Positions 12,230 to 25,000 of a stretch of DNA of 64,000 nt are shown here, piece after piece; within the stretch, counting starts at the first letter, position 1; the number at the start of each line of letters is the position of its first letter. The stretch is from Morella rubra. Its lineage: Eukaryota; Streptophyta; Magnoliopsida; Fagales; Myricaceae. Below the pieces are notes generated by a model, which saw nothing but the letters and a program-made list of their open reading frames with translations, did not search any database and was not told where the DNA came from. The stretch is from the NCBI GenBank assembly GCA_003952965.2, contig CM025849.1:1788973-1852972 (forward strand), in the 5' to 3' direction. A program made the position numbers and the translations under genes.

Positions 12230-13734
12230 TCAACAGTTGCTGCGGCTGAGGTTCCGGTGGCTGGAATTTAGGTGATTTTTGTGATCTGTGGTGGACAATG
12301 TTGCCGTTATTTTTTTTTTGTTGGTCAGAGATAATCTTCCTCACTAGATATGCTGTATTTTTCACTTTGCCTTTACACCTTACCTCACAGTATCAGAATA
12401 CATGGGACCCCATTGACGAATCAAACACAAACGTGCACAAAATTACAGCAAGCTCAGAACGAGGACCAATTAAAGGGAATTATGGAAAAGTAGAAGTATG
12501 TCAGAGGTGGGACTGAGCACGTGGAAATAGTATTTAATTTATGCTAGTGTACATGTCTGAGGTGCAGGGTGTGATATAAGAAACGGACGGTTGAGATGGG
12601 TGGAAGGGGGCGTCAATCAATCAAATGGTGGTGGTGATGAAGATGATGACCAAAGGGATTGACTTTTGGAGGAAAGGGACAGACATGTAACACTGTCTCA
12701 TAGCTCACCTTATCAGCTTGTTTTGTTTTTTTGTAGGTACCGTATCAGCTTGTTGCTTCTGTATTATATAGTTCCAGGCCGCGTCGGGCACTACAAACTT
12801 TAAGTGCAGTTACCAAAGTTTAAAAGTAGTTTAACCCTCACCCTGACACAGGGTCATCTTGATTACCTTAGGTTACTTTAGGTTTAAACTTCGGTGGTGT
12901 GGGGTTTCTTGTTTTTATCCAAAGGGAGCGACAACTAGAATAATAACTGTGTGGAACGTGATCATAGAAGCATTTCTGCTACAAATTCGTTTAGAGAACA
13001 GAAAGCCATGGATTAAAATTCGTCTAGCCGTCTTGTATTCAGTACCTCAACGCATATCAATATCCAGGTATGGAGAGTTTTCAGCTTTTCGACCCTTTTC
13101 CTCTTTATCCCGTTTGGTTCTAGAACAAAGTGGTGGGTTTAAGACCTGCTTGTTTGCTGGTGTTTTGGACGCAATTTCTGGCGTGCAATGTTTTGATTGT
13201 TAGGTTTGGAAGTTTTTTAATGAGGTATACATGGAAGGTAGTGGAGAACTGGAGATTGAGTGGTACAAGTACTCTTGAGGAGCTGTGCAGGTTATACAAG
13301 TAATCCCTTACCAATAAGTTATGGGACACTAAAAATATTAGCCATTATTGAAAGGAGAATAATTCACTCTAGCAGAAAAAGAAAAACGTTTTGGCTCTGA
13401 ATTGTGTAAATATTTAAGAAAGTCTATGTGGCTCTTTGAAATGTCCTCACTTTTTATACTGTAGATGAGAACTGGTTGCCCTTTTTTGTATTATTATTTT
13501 TTTTCAAGGATAAGGTTTCATATAGATTTGGCATTTAGAATATGAATCGTATTACATACTCTTAAGTGTAGATTTAACTTGGGTGGACTTGATTTTATTT
13601 CTAAGTGAGACTAAGTAGGGACATAGACCATCCAAGTTAGCACCTCAGTGGGTTGGAAGAAGCCCTTAAACCTAACCAATTCTCATCACCCACTAAAAGA
13701 CTCAATGCACTTCAATCTTCAATAATTATTTTTT
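12230..13734. other. 5' flank of the CTL gene and gene-poor DNA
   Basis: Just upstream of the CTL ATG the minus strand reads open for about 45 codons but has no earlier in-frame ATG, so this is 5' UTR. No other gene or repeat was supported. A 114-codon plus-strand frame at 12859-13203 resembles no family. Confidence 0.5.
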
Positions 13735-14226
13735 GGAAAAAAGTTATTGTTCATTCTATAATTTGCGTCAATTGTATTTCATTCCTCCTAACTTTAAAAA
13801 CTACGATTTACATCCTATAAGTATAAAACATTTGCAATGTTCGTCACAGTCAAAATTTCCGTTATAATTGACGGAATTTAGCATTAAAATGATCAAAATA
13901 ATCCTCTAAAATAAAATTGCTAAAAAAAAAAAAAAAAAAATATATTAAAAAATATAATATATTTTTTAATAAAACTATGAACTCTATTTCAGTAATCTAT
14001 ATATTTTTTAATTTATTTCTTTTTATATTTATTTATTTTTTAAAAATTATCTTTGAGGGCATTTTGATCATTTTAATACCGAATTTTGTTAAGTTTAACG
14101 AAAATTTTGATTGTAGACGAAAATTGTAAATGTTTCATACTTAAAGGACGTAAATCGCAGTTTTGAAAAGTTAAGGTTGCAAATGCAATTGATGCATACT
14201 TATAGGACGAACAATAACATTTCTCC
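13735..14226. mobile_element. Mutator-like MITE with long inverted arms and 9-bp target-site duplication
   Basis: The left arm (13735 to about 13925) starts GGAAAAAAGTTATTGTTC. The right arm (about 14035-14226) read backwards starts GGAGAAATGTTATTGTTC. The arms stay similar for roughly 190 bases; both contain ACGATTTACATCC / GCGATTTACGTCC and ATTAAAATGATCAAAAT. Between the arms are an A run and AT-rich filler. The element is flanked by TTATTTTTT at 13726-13734 and 14227-14235, a 9-bp direct repeat. A 9-bp TSD, long TIRs and a G-start fit a non-autonomous Mutator-like element. The TSD is low-complexity, so the exact border could move by a base or two. Arm divergence of perhaps 15-20% by eye suggests it is not recent. 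Confidence 0.75.
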
Positions 14227-14369
14227 TTATTTTTTTAATAACAAGGATAAATCTAACCCGACAAACTCACTGGAGTGGACCCACTAAACGGGACAAGCCC
14301 ACAAAATGGACTCACCTAATGGGCCGGTAAATTCTGAATCGATGGAGTCCTCTCAAATTACACAGGTCA

Positions 14370-14511
14370 GGTCAATCTAATTTTACAAGAAGAATGACTT
14401 CAAAAAATTATTTACACCACGAGAAATTCGAACCTCTACAGATGAGGTCAATCTGATTTTGTTAGGAGAGCAACTTCAAAAAATTATTTACACATAAAAA
14501 AATCCGAACCT
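14370..14511. repeat. Two tandem copies of a 75-bp unit
   Basis: Unit 1 starts GGTCAATCTAATTTTAC at 14370 and unit 2 starts GGTCAATCTGATTTTG at 14445. Both continue through ACTTCAAAAAATTATTTACA and end CGAACCT. No coding content. Confidence 0.7.
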
Positions 14512-15659
14512 GAAACTTCTAGAAAGTAAACCCCTGTACCCTTGATCTTAACAACCGAGGTTAACCCCCTGGATTCAATATATTGTTTCAGAAAAGAAAA
14601 AAACTCCACAAGTGATCTCGTGGAAGTAGGTTCGTCCAGGAGTGAAGGACATCCGTCCAATATATAAAAATGGCCAGGCGTCAACAAGAGGGACCCAGGA
14701 GCTGAAATGACCGTTGGAATTATAAAAACTCCAGTTGCCCTTTTTTTTTTCTTCAAATAAATGGTCCACCACTAAGAAATTCGTTTGTCCTATGCAGCTT
14801 TTCTGCACTCATGGCCACTAGTAAAGCAATGGAGAACTGTTATGAGGAAATTAGTTAAGATTTGGATTTTAATGTAAAATTATTACTTAACAAAAAAAAA
14901 AAAAGATAGTGAGGGTTTTTACGGCATAAATTCCTTGATTCCAAACATCCATTCAGATTAAATACCCACAAATCCACTTTATTATTAATAATATATACTA
15001 TTTGCTGATTTAAACTATAATATTAAATTCTCCTAAACTTCTAGAAAATCCTCGTTTGGTCCCCCTAGGGCCAAGGGCATTCATTCGGAAAAAATAAACA
15101 CGTGGTCCCAAACATTGAGAAAACTTGCTCGGGAAGTAGAGCTCTACTTGTGGCCAAAAATTGTTCTGCGCTCCTGTGCTGATATGGGCCCATGGGCCTG
15201 AGCTGGTCTTTATAAACGTCTTAATCTGACGTCAGAAGAGCGTGACACGAGGTGGGTGGGCCTGAGCCGTCAGATAGGATGACTCAGATCCACCTCATCT
15301 TGTCTTATGTGTCTGCCAGACTCATTGTTTATCAATAAGGGTAATAATGGTATAGAGAGAGCATCCTCATGGTAAGATGCGGAGGATTACTCTTGGCCGT
15401 TGATCTTGAAGTCTTCATCAGACGTAAGTCTGTCATTAAAGTTAATTTCACCTAAACTTCCCTCTTAGTAAAGTCTTTTCACTGATCATCCAAATATGAC
15501 AGTCATGACCCAATGCATAATTTAAATTTTAACCTTATTACTATGACCAAATTTTAAACTCAACAGTTATTTTTTTGTTTTTATTTTACCATGCAAAAAA
15601 GATAAGAGGTGACTACATTTTTCAAAATTTTAAGAAATTTTTGAGGGTGATTAAAAAGA
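14512..15659. other. Gene-poor DNA
   Basis: AT-rich intergenic sequence. Minus-strand frames at 14484-14808 resemble no family. Nothing further seen. Confidence 0.45.
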
Positions 15660-15905
15660 CTAGTGGTGTTTGGTAGGGAATGTATTCAAATTTTTAAGAA
15701 ACATTTTTTAAAAATTCAAAATTTTTACAACCAAACATCAAAATCTCAAAATTTTACATAAATTCCAATAACTTTTCGTTATAAAACTACATTAAATATT
15801 CTCTCCTACAAACTCAAATTTTACAAACCTCCATAAAAGTCAAACTCAAAAATTCTATTACAAACTCCAATTTTTTAAAAAATTTACTTGCCAAACATCA
15901 CCTAA
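15660..15905. mobile_element. Small MITE-like element with GTGTTTGG termini
   Basis: The left end reads CTAGTGGTGTTTGGTAGGG. The right end read backwards is TTAGGTGATGTTTGGCAAG. The interior of about 240 bases is very AT-rich with no coding capacity. Termini of the GGTGxTGTTTGG kind are common among plant MITEs. The flanks are CTA on each side, but the TSD is too short to fix the superfamily (PIF/Harbinger-like or hAT-like). Confidence 0.55.
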
Positions 15906-16538
15906 GGTGGCATGGCACAACATTAGTGGCCCTTATCGGTCAGAAGCCATTCAGGCAAGGCCTAGGTTGAATTCTCTCTATATATATATATATATAATTG
16001 TCTAATTTTAATCTTCATGTTTAAGGTGTGAGATAATTCTCAATGCTCAAAATTCAGTTATTCGTTAATATTATACAAGATAAAAATTATTTGCGGGCAT
16101 ACAAAACTATCCTGGATATCCCAAGCCACAAAACATTGCTAAAATGGTTTCAACAAGGTTAGTTTAATGTAATAACTTTTGCTTCAATCCTAAAACATCT
16201 CCATATTTTACACTCACGAGAGAGAGAGAGAGAATGTAAAACTGTAATATTATTTCCTCTTAAAAACTGTAAAAACTATAAATTTCTTCCAAATCTCAGA
16301 CAATGAAGTTAGACAAGCTTCTTTACACCAAAAAAAAAAAAAAGTTTGACAAGTTAAAGACATAGCATGTTTGGGAAGGATCCACTGAAACACCTACTGA
16401 ATTAAAAGAACAAAACAAAACACAAAAAAGATTCGTAACAGTAGCAGTTACATCCTCGCTATAGACAATCCTCTTATAATTCAAGCAGAAGGAACCGCAG
16501 AGAGGATTTTGCAACACGAAGGCTAATTGACATCATCC
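15906..16538. other. Intergenic, with TA and GA microsatellites
   Basis: Contains a TA run near 15980 and a GA run near 16218. No gene seen. The segmental duplication starts at its right edge. Confidence 0.5.
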
Positions 16539-16587
16539 TTCAACGGAATCCCTCTTTATGTCCATGCTTCTTTGGTGCCGTCTTCTA

Positions 16588-18080
16588 CTATTTCTTCTCC
16601 CCAGCACTAGACTCTGGTTGTGGTTTCACAATACTTAGTTGGCCGCCATCCTTGTTGGCAGCAGTGGCTGCTTTCACCTCATTGCAATGATTAATGAACT
16701 TGCTCAGCTCCTGGTTTAATCAAGCCAAATAGGAAAACACCATTATTCAAGTAAATTCTGCTGGGTTTATGAATCATTCAAAGAAAAATAGAACAAATTC
16801 TGAAGGTTCCACTGCTGGTGGAAACGTTTGGCTTCCTAGAGCAACTGCATAATTTTCTTTTCCATATTTATTATCTATGCAGTTTCCCATTAAAATGAAA
16901 TGAAAGCAATTGATAACAAGGGTTCTTAACAGTAGGCAAAAGAAGTTATGGCTAAGAGTCACACCATATGCAATCAAATACCCATAAAACTAGCATATAG
17001 AAGAAGAGGGAGAGAGAGAGAGAGAAGGGGGGGCTGTTTGATGGTAAAATAGAGCTAGTGATCAAGGTGAAAGGTTGCCTCCAGGAAATAAAATCTTGAA
17101 CACTGAGGACCAAAAGCGTAAAACAGAAGTGGCATTTTCTCCATATCCTGCTTCAAGATATAAACATGGCACACTACCGTGAGACCTCATTTAGTTCCAT
17201 TCAGACCCTCTATAAATCATGAAAATAATATATTACCAGCCTAGAATCTCCATCAACTTCCAAACATAATTCAATCATGAAACAGCCCCTCTACCTCAAA
17301 TTACATCTCCAAACGGACAAAATTTAACAGCCTAACACAAAGACAAGGGCTTTACCACTCCTAGCTCAAAATTATATCGTGCAGCTTGCATAATCCTAAG
17401 TAGCTGAATTCAATACGATCAATACAGGTGTAAAGAAGTCGTTAGGAATCCAATCTTTCTTGACAATGAACAAAACACTTGTCCGCAACAACTTCCCTAC
17501 TCTACAGTTCATTGACTACATAAATTTCCCCTGGTTTTCACAATACCTTCAGATGAAGAAAAATGACAAATTGCTTCTATGTATTTCACATTATTCCTTT
17601 ACGAGCTAATCACGCCACTCAAATTGCGTATGTGGAATAATAACTAGAGTCTAATGGCTCATTGCTTAGACCCGCTACTAAATTTTAAGAGGTAGGAAAT
17701 TTTAGCTGATCCAGTTTGTATTTTCAATCACAGAGCCGACTATCCTAAACTAAAAACAGCCCTAACATACACGAGAACAATGAAAAAAAGAAGAACAAAG
17801 ATTAAGTTAACGGGAAAAGTTTCTGGAGAGGAAGAGGATAAAATTTCACTTACACGATCAACATCCATATCCTTGGTAATCTTGGATGGCTTCACAACCC
17901 TTTTCCCTGCCAACCCAAAAATAAAAAATAAATTGCCAATTTCCGAAAATTCCCAAACGACAAAAACACACAAAGAGAGAATTAGGTGCCTTTGCGGGTT
18001 TGAGAGGATTTTCCATGGCGGTTGGGAGGGATCGACTTCTTCTTCTGCTGACCCTTGAAAAGGCTCGCTTTCTGCGTCAT
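16588..18080 (-). CDS. Small basic protein, UPF0390/DUF2462-like, copy A (88 aa)
   Basis: Three exons on the minus strand: 18080-17990, 17906-17854 and 16710-16588 (stop TAG). The product is 88 residues: MTQKASLFKGQQKKKSIPP..., a join at RKGKRVVKPSKITKDMDVDR, then ELSKFINHCNEVKAATAANK and ...PQPESSAGEKK. It is highly basic in the first 45 residues, with no signal peptide or membrane segment. The shape (short, Lys/Arg-rich, 'RKGxR...xxPKK/PSK' core) recalls the UPF0390/DUF2462 family (human C19orf53), linked to the nucleolus and ribosome biogenesis. I am surer that this is a real conserved gene than of the family name. Intron 1 has a GC donor: AAAG|GCACCT pairs with GGCAG|GG and keeps the frame exactly. 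Intron 2 is a normal GTAAGT intron of 1.14 kb. The promoter carries site II motifs. This is the intact member of the pair. Confidence 0.75.
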
Positions 18081-18114
18081 CTTCTCTCCTCACTCTGTGT
18101 TCGGAGGGGTTCTG

Positions 18115-18209
18115 CTAGGGTTACGGTTTATTTTGCTGGTGGGAACAGTGTCTAAATCGGCCCATTAAAAGTAGAGGGGCCTGAGATTTTGAGGTTGTGT
18201 CCGGCCCAG
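18115..18209 (-). promoter_or_regulatory. Site II motifs and telo-box-like motif upstream of copy A
   Basis: Reading against the gene, CTAGGGTTA lies at 18115-18123 (one base off the core telo-box), and GGCCCA-type site II elements lie at 18159-18165 and 18203-18209. This combination marks translation and ribosome-biogenesis promoters in plants. It fits the proposed gene role but does not prove it. Confidence 0.4.
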
Positions 18210-18239
18210 ACCATGTTCCCTTGGTTGGGCAGAGTTATG

Positions 18240-21200
18240 TTGTCCCCACACCCTTCAAAGAGGGAACAGCCCGCGATGACTATGAATTTTCTTTAGGAAA
18301 AAAAAAAAAAAAACTGACAACGAAGTTTTCTTATTCAGTTCATGATTAAAAATTGCCTCACAACCTGGCGATTACGATCCCCGAGCATCGATCATGGGAA
18401 GTGGAGAGGAAGGTGGTTATAAAACAAAGGAATATATAAAAAGAAGGAACAGATACGGCAAATATAGTGTTTATTAAATAAGCCTAAAATTTATGATAAA
18501 TAGATAAAGTATGCCCCTCTCGGGAGGTAAAGGATCTCATAGTTGTGTCTACAGATAAGCAAAGTTTGGTCAATTACGAGCAAAGGGTCGTCAAAAGTCA
18601 CTGGTTTCACCAAGTAAAGGGAAGAATATTTTTCGGTGTCCAAAGTGGTATTCAGAAGACAAATATGGGGATTTATATAACTAAGCGATTGTTATTGTAA
18701 AATTATGAGTTCTAGTAATATTCAAAGAAAGAAAGTTACATTGTCGTTAAGACCAAAAATTTTACAATTTGATGGGTGGAGATCCCACAAACACCTCTGT
18801 TACAGCCACCAAAACTAGACAGAGTAAAGGAGTGAATGGGAATAGGATGTCTCTTGTGGCCGTCTGCAGATAAACATTTGTAAAGACCCTGGAAATTGTC
18901 CATTTCAGAATATATTTGAGGTGGGAATGGGATGGCTTTTGTGGTCGTCTGGTCGTCTGCCTTGGCCACTGCATTGTTGCGGTGGACTCACACCAGTCTT
19001 TTCTGACAACCGCGTTCCTTACCAGTCACCAAATGACATAAAAGCAGGGTAAAGGCGCGTAAAAGTAGAGTAAAGGAGGCTGATTTTTCTAACTTATCTT
19101 TTGACAGAGAAAATCTGAAAGGTAGATTTTTAGTGGGGCTAGCTGGCTAGCTGCCTTCTTTGCCAGGGAAATGGGATTTTCTTCAGTGGGTAAAGATCCT
19201 CCACACTCCACAGTAATAGGAAGGAAGCATCTGTAAATCTTGTTCTATTTTGATTGATCGGTTTAATGTTCATTTGAACAAAGATTAAATAATAAATTTA
19301 AATAACAAAATTTATTTTTTCCTAACAGTTTAAAAGATAATATGATATTTGATTCTAATAAGTACAAAAAAAAAAAAAAAAAGTAAGTTACAGTTTCATG
19401 TGACTTAAACTGACTATCTATACATATATAGAACCAACGATGCCAGAGAGCTTTCCCATGGTGGAGAATTCAGTGGATCATGTTGGATTCTTGGTAGCCA
19501 CATTAAGATGCCTACTGCACATCTTGCTGGTGAAAGGAGATGTCATTGGATTCTGTTGGGTCGAGTCAATTTTTGCTTCTTATGGTGGACTCCATTGACC
19601 ACACCTCGTGACAAAACTAGAGGAATCAAAACAAGAAGGAAAGTGAGAAAATGGTTTTTCTTTTTCTTCTTTCATTATGCTTCCATGAATCTGCGAGTTC
19701 AAATGTCCTTTCAGGTGTGTATGGAGCTAATCAGATAGCCACAAACAACTTAAACAGAATTTGAAACTAAAATCTCACCCATTCATAAATATTAAATAAC
19801 CTACAGTGGGATTGCCCTCTTCTTCAACATCAATCTCTGACAATAACAATTAGTCTCTTCGTGAATTTTCTACACGACATTTCAGAGATGTACACATTTC
19901 AAAAGTTAAACATAATTGCACGAATATATTTTCAAGTAGATTTGTGGTGGCTCTGCTCTACTCCACGGTCATGGATAATCAATTTGCGGTGGAATTGCTT
20001 TTCTAGCTCTCTGCGTCTGCGCCCTTAAAAGATGTCTAACTGTGAGCTTCGGATTCCTTTGTTGACCCACTTTGGTCGACTCCAATTCAGTCATTGAATC
20101 GCAGAAATATAAATTGGAGAAGACAGACATGTGACGAACTGACAGGAACCAAAGAGAAAAGGAAGCTGGTGTGAATTGATTGCTTTTCTATTGCTTGCAT
20201 TAATCTTGAGAAGCTTAACAAACATGCTTTGTATTTTTGTCGTTGTTGAGCATGTTGTGCATCCAAATAAACATACTCTGTTTATATGTTTCTCTGCCTT
20301 ATTTTCTGCTTGATCAGATACATAAATTGCTAATAGTTCTATGCTTTTGAGGAAGATAAATTGTCAAGAATTTCTTTCTTTTATCATCATCAAAAGAACT
20401 GTTGCTTGTTTGTTTGCAGACACTCTTGAGTATATTACGACAAATGGAGCAAATAGATAAATAACCTATAAGTCTATTCCAACTTTTTGTATTCCTGTGC
20501 ACAGTCTTTCCAGTGACAATCCAAGGTTCCCCTTGATTGTCCTTTTTGTCAATGGAATACTTCTTGCTTAGGGAAAAAAAAAATGCTTACTGGACATCTT
20601 TATGGTGAAAGAAGATGTCATTGGATTTTGTTGGGTCGAGTGAGTTTTTGCTTTTTGTGGTGGACTCCACACCCTGTGAAAAAAACCGTCCACCACACCT
20701 TGTGAAAAAAACCAAAGGAATCAAAGCAACAAGGAAAGTGAGAAAATGGTTTTTTACTTCTTCTTTTGTTATGCTTCCACACCACTCTCTGACAATAACA
20801 ATTAGTCTCTTCCGTGAATTTTGATTCTACACTACAGTTCGGAGATGTACACAGTTTCAAAAGTTAAACATAATTGCACGAATATATTTTCAAAGTAGAT
20901 TTGTGGTGGCTCTGCTCTACTCCACAGTCATCTATAATCAATTTGCGGTGGAATCGCTTTTGTAGCTCTCTGCGTCTGCACCCTTAAAAGATGACTAATT
21001 GTGAGCTTTGGATTCCTTTGTTGACCCACTCTGGTGGACTCCAACTCAGTCATTGAATCGCATAAACACAAATTGGAGAAGATAGGTTTGGATTCCATTT
21101 GTGGATTGAATGATGCCAGTTGTGGTGGACTCCACACAGACATGTGACGAACTCACAAGAACCAAGAGACAAGGAAGCTGGTGGGAATTGATTGTTTTCT

Positions 21201-22050
21201 ATTGCCTGCATTAATCTCTGAGAAGCTTAACAACATGCTTCCAATTTTTGTCATTGTTGAGCTTGTTGTGCATCCAAATAAAAATATTCTGTTTTATATG
21301 TTTCTCTGCCTAATTTCCTGCTTGATGATATACAAAAATTGCTAATAGTTCTATACTTTCAAGAAGTAAATTGTCCCGAATTTCTTTCTTTTATCATCCA
21401 AAAAACGCTGCTTGTTTGCTTTGCAAATATTATATTACGACAAATGGGCAAATAATAAATAACTAGAAGCTATAAACTGACAAACATGAATAGTTTTAAC
21501 CATACATTTTCAGCTCAAAGGAAGAGGAGTAAACAGTCAGTAAAGAATCGTGTCAAGATTTGAACGTGAGGAATGAAAAATCAAAAGGAATATAGCTGCT
21601 TGAATCTTTTGTTGGTTTTTCAAAGCTGTTGAAGAAATTGCCTATTAGGTTGAGGTTTAGTCCAATCGTCTATTCGGGAATCCAAAATATTCTTTTTTTC
21701 AACATCCAAGAATAAGAGATAAGGTATCAGAACCAATGTCATAGTAACCTACGAATCAAACCTAATTTATAAAAAAACTCAGATGCCACTTGTATTGTTC
21801 ATCATGTCGGAAAAGAAATACTTGAACATACACACATTAATGTTTGTCCGCAATATTCATTCTACATATCAAAACCCAAAACAATCAACACATGTTGGGG
21901 AAAAAAAAAAATCTCATTCTAGTTTCTTATTCTGTTCATGAATAATGATGACTACCAATTTAAGCACCATCTCATACCTCTTGAAGTAGTTGGGTCATGA
22001 GCATTAGTCTCAAGAGCCTAATTCTTACAAAAAAATAGCTAAAAAAACCC
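18240..22050 (+). repeat. Modular repeat family, block 1 (two internal tandem units)
   Basis: Contains the recurring modules in order: 'GACCAAAAAT...GATCCCAC' (18750), 'CCTGGAAATTGTCCATTTC' (18886), 'GACAGAGAAAATCTGAAA' (19105) and 'GATCGGTTTAATGTTCAT' (19256). A roughly 1.05-kb set follows twice: 'CATTGGATT...GGGTCGAGT' (19547 and 20620), 'CTGACAATAACAATTAGTCT' (19836 and 20788) and 'TGACGAACT...GAAGCTGGTG' (20130 and 21145). The last module is followed by a degraded copy of the 'GTGAGGAATGAAA' module (21540-22050). No intact gene. A 53-codon frame at 19440-19598 is the only protein-like reading and is not kept in the partner copy. Confidence 0.75.
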
Positions 22051-25000
22051 ACCTCACTAGACATTTTTGGTGACATTTCTAAATCTTAAAATCGTTTTAC
22101 AAAACATTTTACGTGAGTCGTTAAAATCTATTAATATGCATGTATAAATTTTTATTTGATTGATATTTGAATATATTCATCTTTATAATTCGTAGGACTT
22201 TTGGTGCTATCTAAATTACAGAACATAAACGTAAGCCTTATCCGATGAACCGATCCATTTCATAATACCAAAAACTATCCTCTCATCAATCTTTACCTGT
22301 AATATCAATGCTGCAGATAATCATCAAGCAAGTTTTTTGATTAGTAATTAAGTACGTGACTTATTAAAATGAAATGTAAAAATTACTCATCAATATAGCT
22401 ATATTAAGATATACGTGATGTGCAAAATAGCGAGTTAAGTTTGGGAAAACTACTTAAGAATCATCATCAGATAAGAAGGGATTCTGTAAAAGCAATATAG
22501 GGGTATATTCTCATGTTATTAAAATAACCTTCTACAATATATTTAATTAAGAAGTATTTTATATAGATAATAGATATTGCGTATAATGCGTAAAATGCCT
22601 CTTATAATTAATTGTCCTTTTTAGATGTGAACTAGTCACACATAATACTGTTTTCGCCGACTATTAATCACAAAACAAAATAAATCTCTAAACTCTTGAA
22701 TTTTTGAGTTGTGGTTAATTAATTTTTTTGTATATTTTCTTTTTTGATGTTATAAAATTGATGTTTTGAGAATTCATAGATTAGCTGCAAGCGCAGTATC
22801 AAAAAAATCTCATAAAAGTTTAATTGGAGAGTACACGCTATTTGCCCCTCTGTTCGATGTTTGAGTCTAAAAACGAATTCTTGTTGTTCCAGAATGATAC
22901 CTTCGAGTTATTATGTGAGACTCGAATAAAAGTGTTTCTAAAGAAGTTTCCACTTTGCCAAGACTATGCCAAATTGACCATGTACCATAACAGCACAAAA
23001 ACTATAAATCAACCTGACACACAATCAACTTCTCATCAATTTGTTATTATCTAGAAGGTGATTTTAGCTGTTCACATATTAATGTTGATAAATAAGATAT
23101 GATAGATCGATTTGTTGAAAATATAATTGTATATCATACGCGAGATAGTTCAATATGGATAACCTAACAAATCTCTCAAAAAAATCTGCAAGAATGTTAG
23201 AATTCATTCAAATGTAAACATAATTTAAGCTTGTGCATAAAGAATTATAAGACCAACTATAACAATGATAATAACAATTTTATTCCCTCGTCTACTAATC
23301 TAAATATTTGTTAAATTGATGTGTAAGATTTGAACCCCTAACTAAGGGAGTCTTAACGAATACAAATAGAGACGCACTGTTTAAAAGAAGATACGTAACT
23401 AATTTATTATTATTTTATATTTTAATATACTGATTATGACAATATCTACTAAGTATATAGTTCTCTCAATTTCATCCTTAATTATCCCATACGACCTAAC
23501 TATCGTTGATGAAACCCCTTTGTATTTTTTTGGCATATGGTAGATTCATACCCTTATCTAAAAAAAGATTATCATATATACCTCAAATCGACATGCTCAT
23601 GCTCCATTAAATATGTCAACACCTGTGAAATGACAGGAGTAGATAGATTCATCTCTAAATCCTAGAATATTATGTCAAGTATTTGACCTTTTCTTTCCGC
23701 TTATAGAATGGTCACAGTTTGTTCATGTGGATAACACCTCCCTTATTGTCAAATAACAAGTCCATCACCAAGCGACTATAATCAACGTTTTCCCTCTTTC
23801 ATTAATGCTAATGTTAATGTCCCAAATGCTACAGGAACTATAACGCTCGAGAGTCAATATACTCGATTTTTTCAGCATATAAAAATTACAGTCAGTCCAT
23901 GGTCAATTCGTTAACGAATTATAGATTCAGATTTGTTCGTCTAATTCTTCTCCTGCCCTCTGTCTTTAATTTTTAATAACTTATTCAAAAATTAATTCAA
24001 CTTTAGAAATAATATATAATAATTATCACCCAATACCAAATGAACTAATCATATAAATTATTACCAAATATAATAATACTCTATCTAATACATTTTTAAT
24101 TTCACTCATATAGACAGTCATAAATAAGCACAATAGATCTATTAACCAAAAATCTTTAATATAATCTGCTTATCTTCCCGATGACTTTGATATCCCTTAA
24201 AACCGCATCTAATCTTTACCTAAATCTAACACATCGACACAAATAATATTCCATAAACACCTGAATGTTAACCCATCACACTTAGAATAAACACGATCTT
24301 ATAAAACAATTTCTACAACACTAGATAATTTTTTATCTTAATAAGAAAAAAAAAAATAAATCATACCTAATGTATATGACGCATTAGCAGCCTCACCGCA
24401 ACCTATTCAAAACTTAGTAAGACCCGGACTAAGAGTCACTATAGCCTAAGTTACAATATTAAATTATGAATGCACATTTAATGTTCGATAATCTCACCTT
24501 TCAAGAGACTATTTCTTACACTACTCACTACTGTTGCATAACCTCTCATAATGAGATAGACTTGTACTTAGACGAATAAAGGCATGTCAGTTCAATATGT
24601 AATTATCCTAATGCTTAATAATTTTTATATCTTCTTCTTCAACATAGTAGCAAGCGAGTTTTATGTCTGTTAATAAAAACCGTCATGAAGAATTCTAACT
24701 CTCTTTATATGTACCATACGAAGTAACTAGACAACCTAGCGTTACTCGTACGTCCCATAGTTAATTCATAACTCTTACTCTCTTCTCGGATACATTAAAA
24801 TTACTCATACTATCTGTTCCTATTATATTGTAAAGAAAGAAGTTGATTATGTGACCCAATATTATTATTTAGTTTGTGGATATAATCAAAGCCATGATTT
24901 AATAATCAACTCATACAAACAATCATGCGGCAACGCAATAAGCCCTACTCTCATGTTTGTAATATTTATTCAATTTTGTTTTTTAAATATTTACAAATAT

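Larger units (their letters stand above)
16539..21230. repeat. Segmental duplication, copy A (partner 57812-62520)
   Basis: From TTCAACGGAATC at 16539 the sequence runs parallel to the block starting TTCAACGAAATC at 57812. The offset is about 41,271-41,293 bases, with only scattered substitutions and short indels by eye. It carries the UPF0390-like gene and the start of the modular repeat array. To the left of the start the two copies are unrelated. Near 21230 similarity drops abruptly. Confidence 0.9.

Noticed and set aside
20618-20860. 80-codon minus-strand frame repeated at 61911-62153
   Set aside because: Identical because it lies in the segmental duplication. No codon character, and it crosses two repeat modules.
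21720-21740. GGTATCAGAACCA resembling a primer-binding site of LTR elements
   Set aside because: It aligns with the ordinary module sequence GGTGATCAGACCAATG and is just a mutated copy of it.
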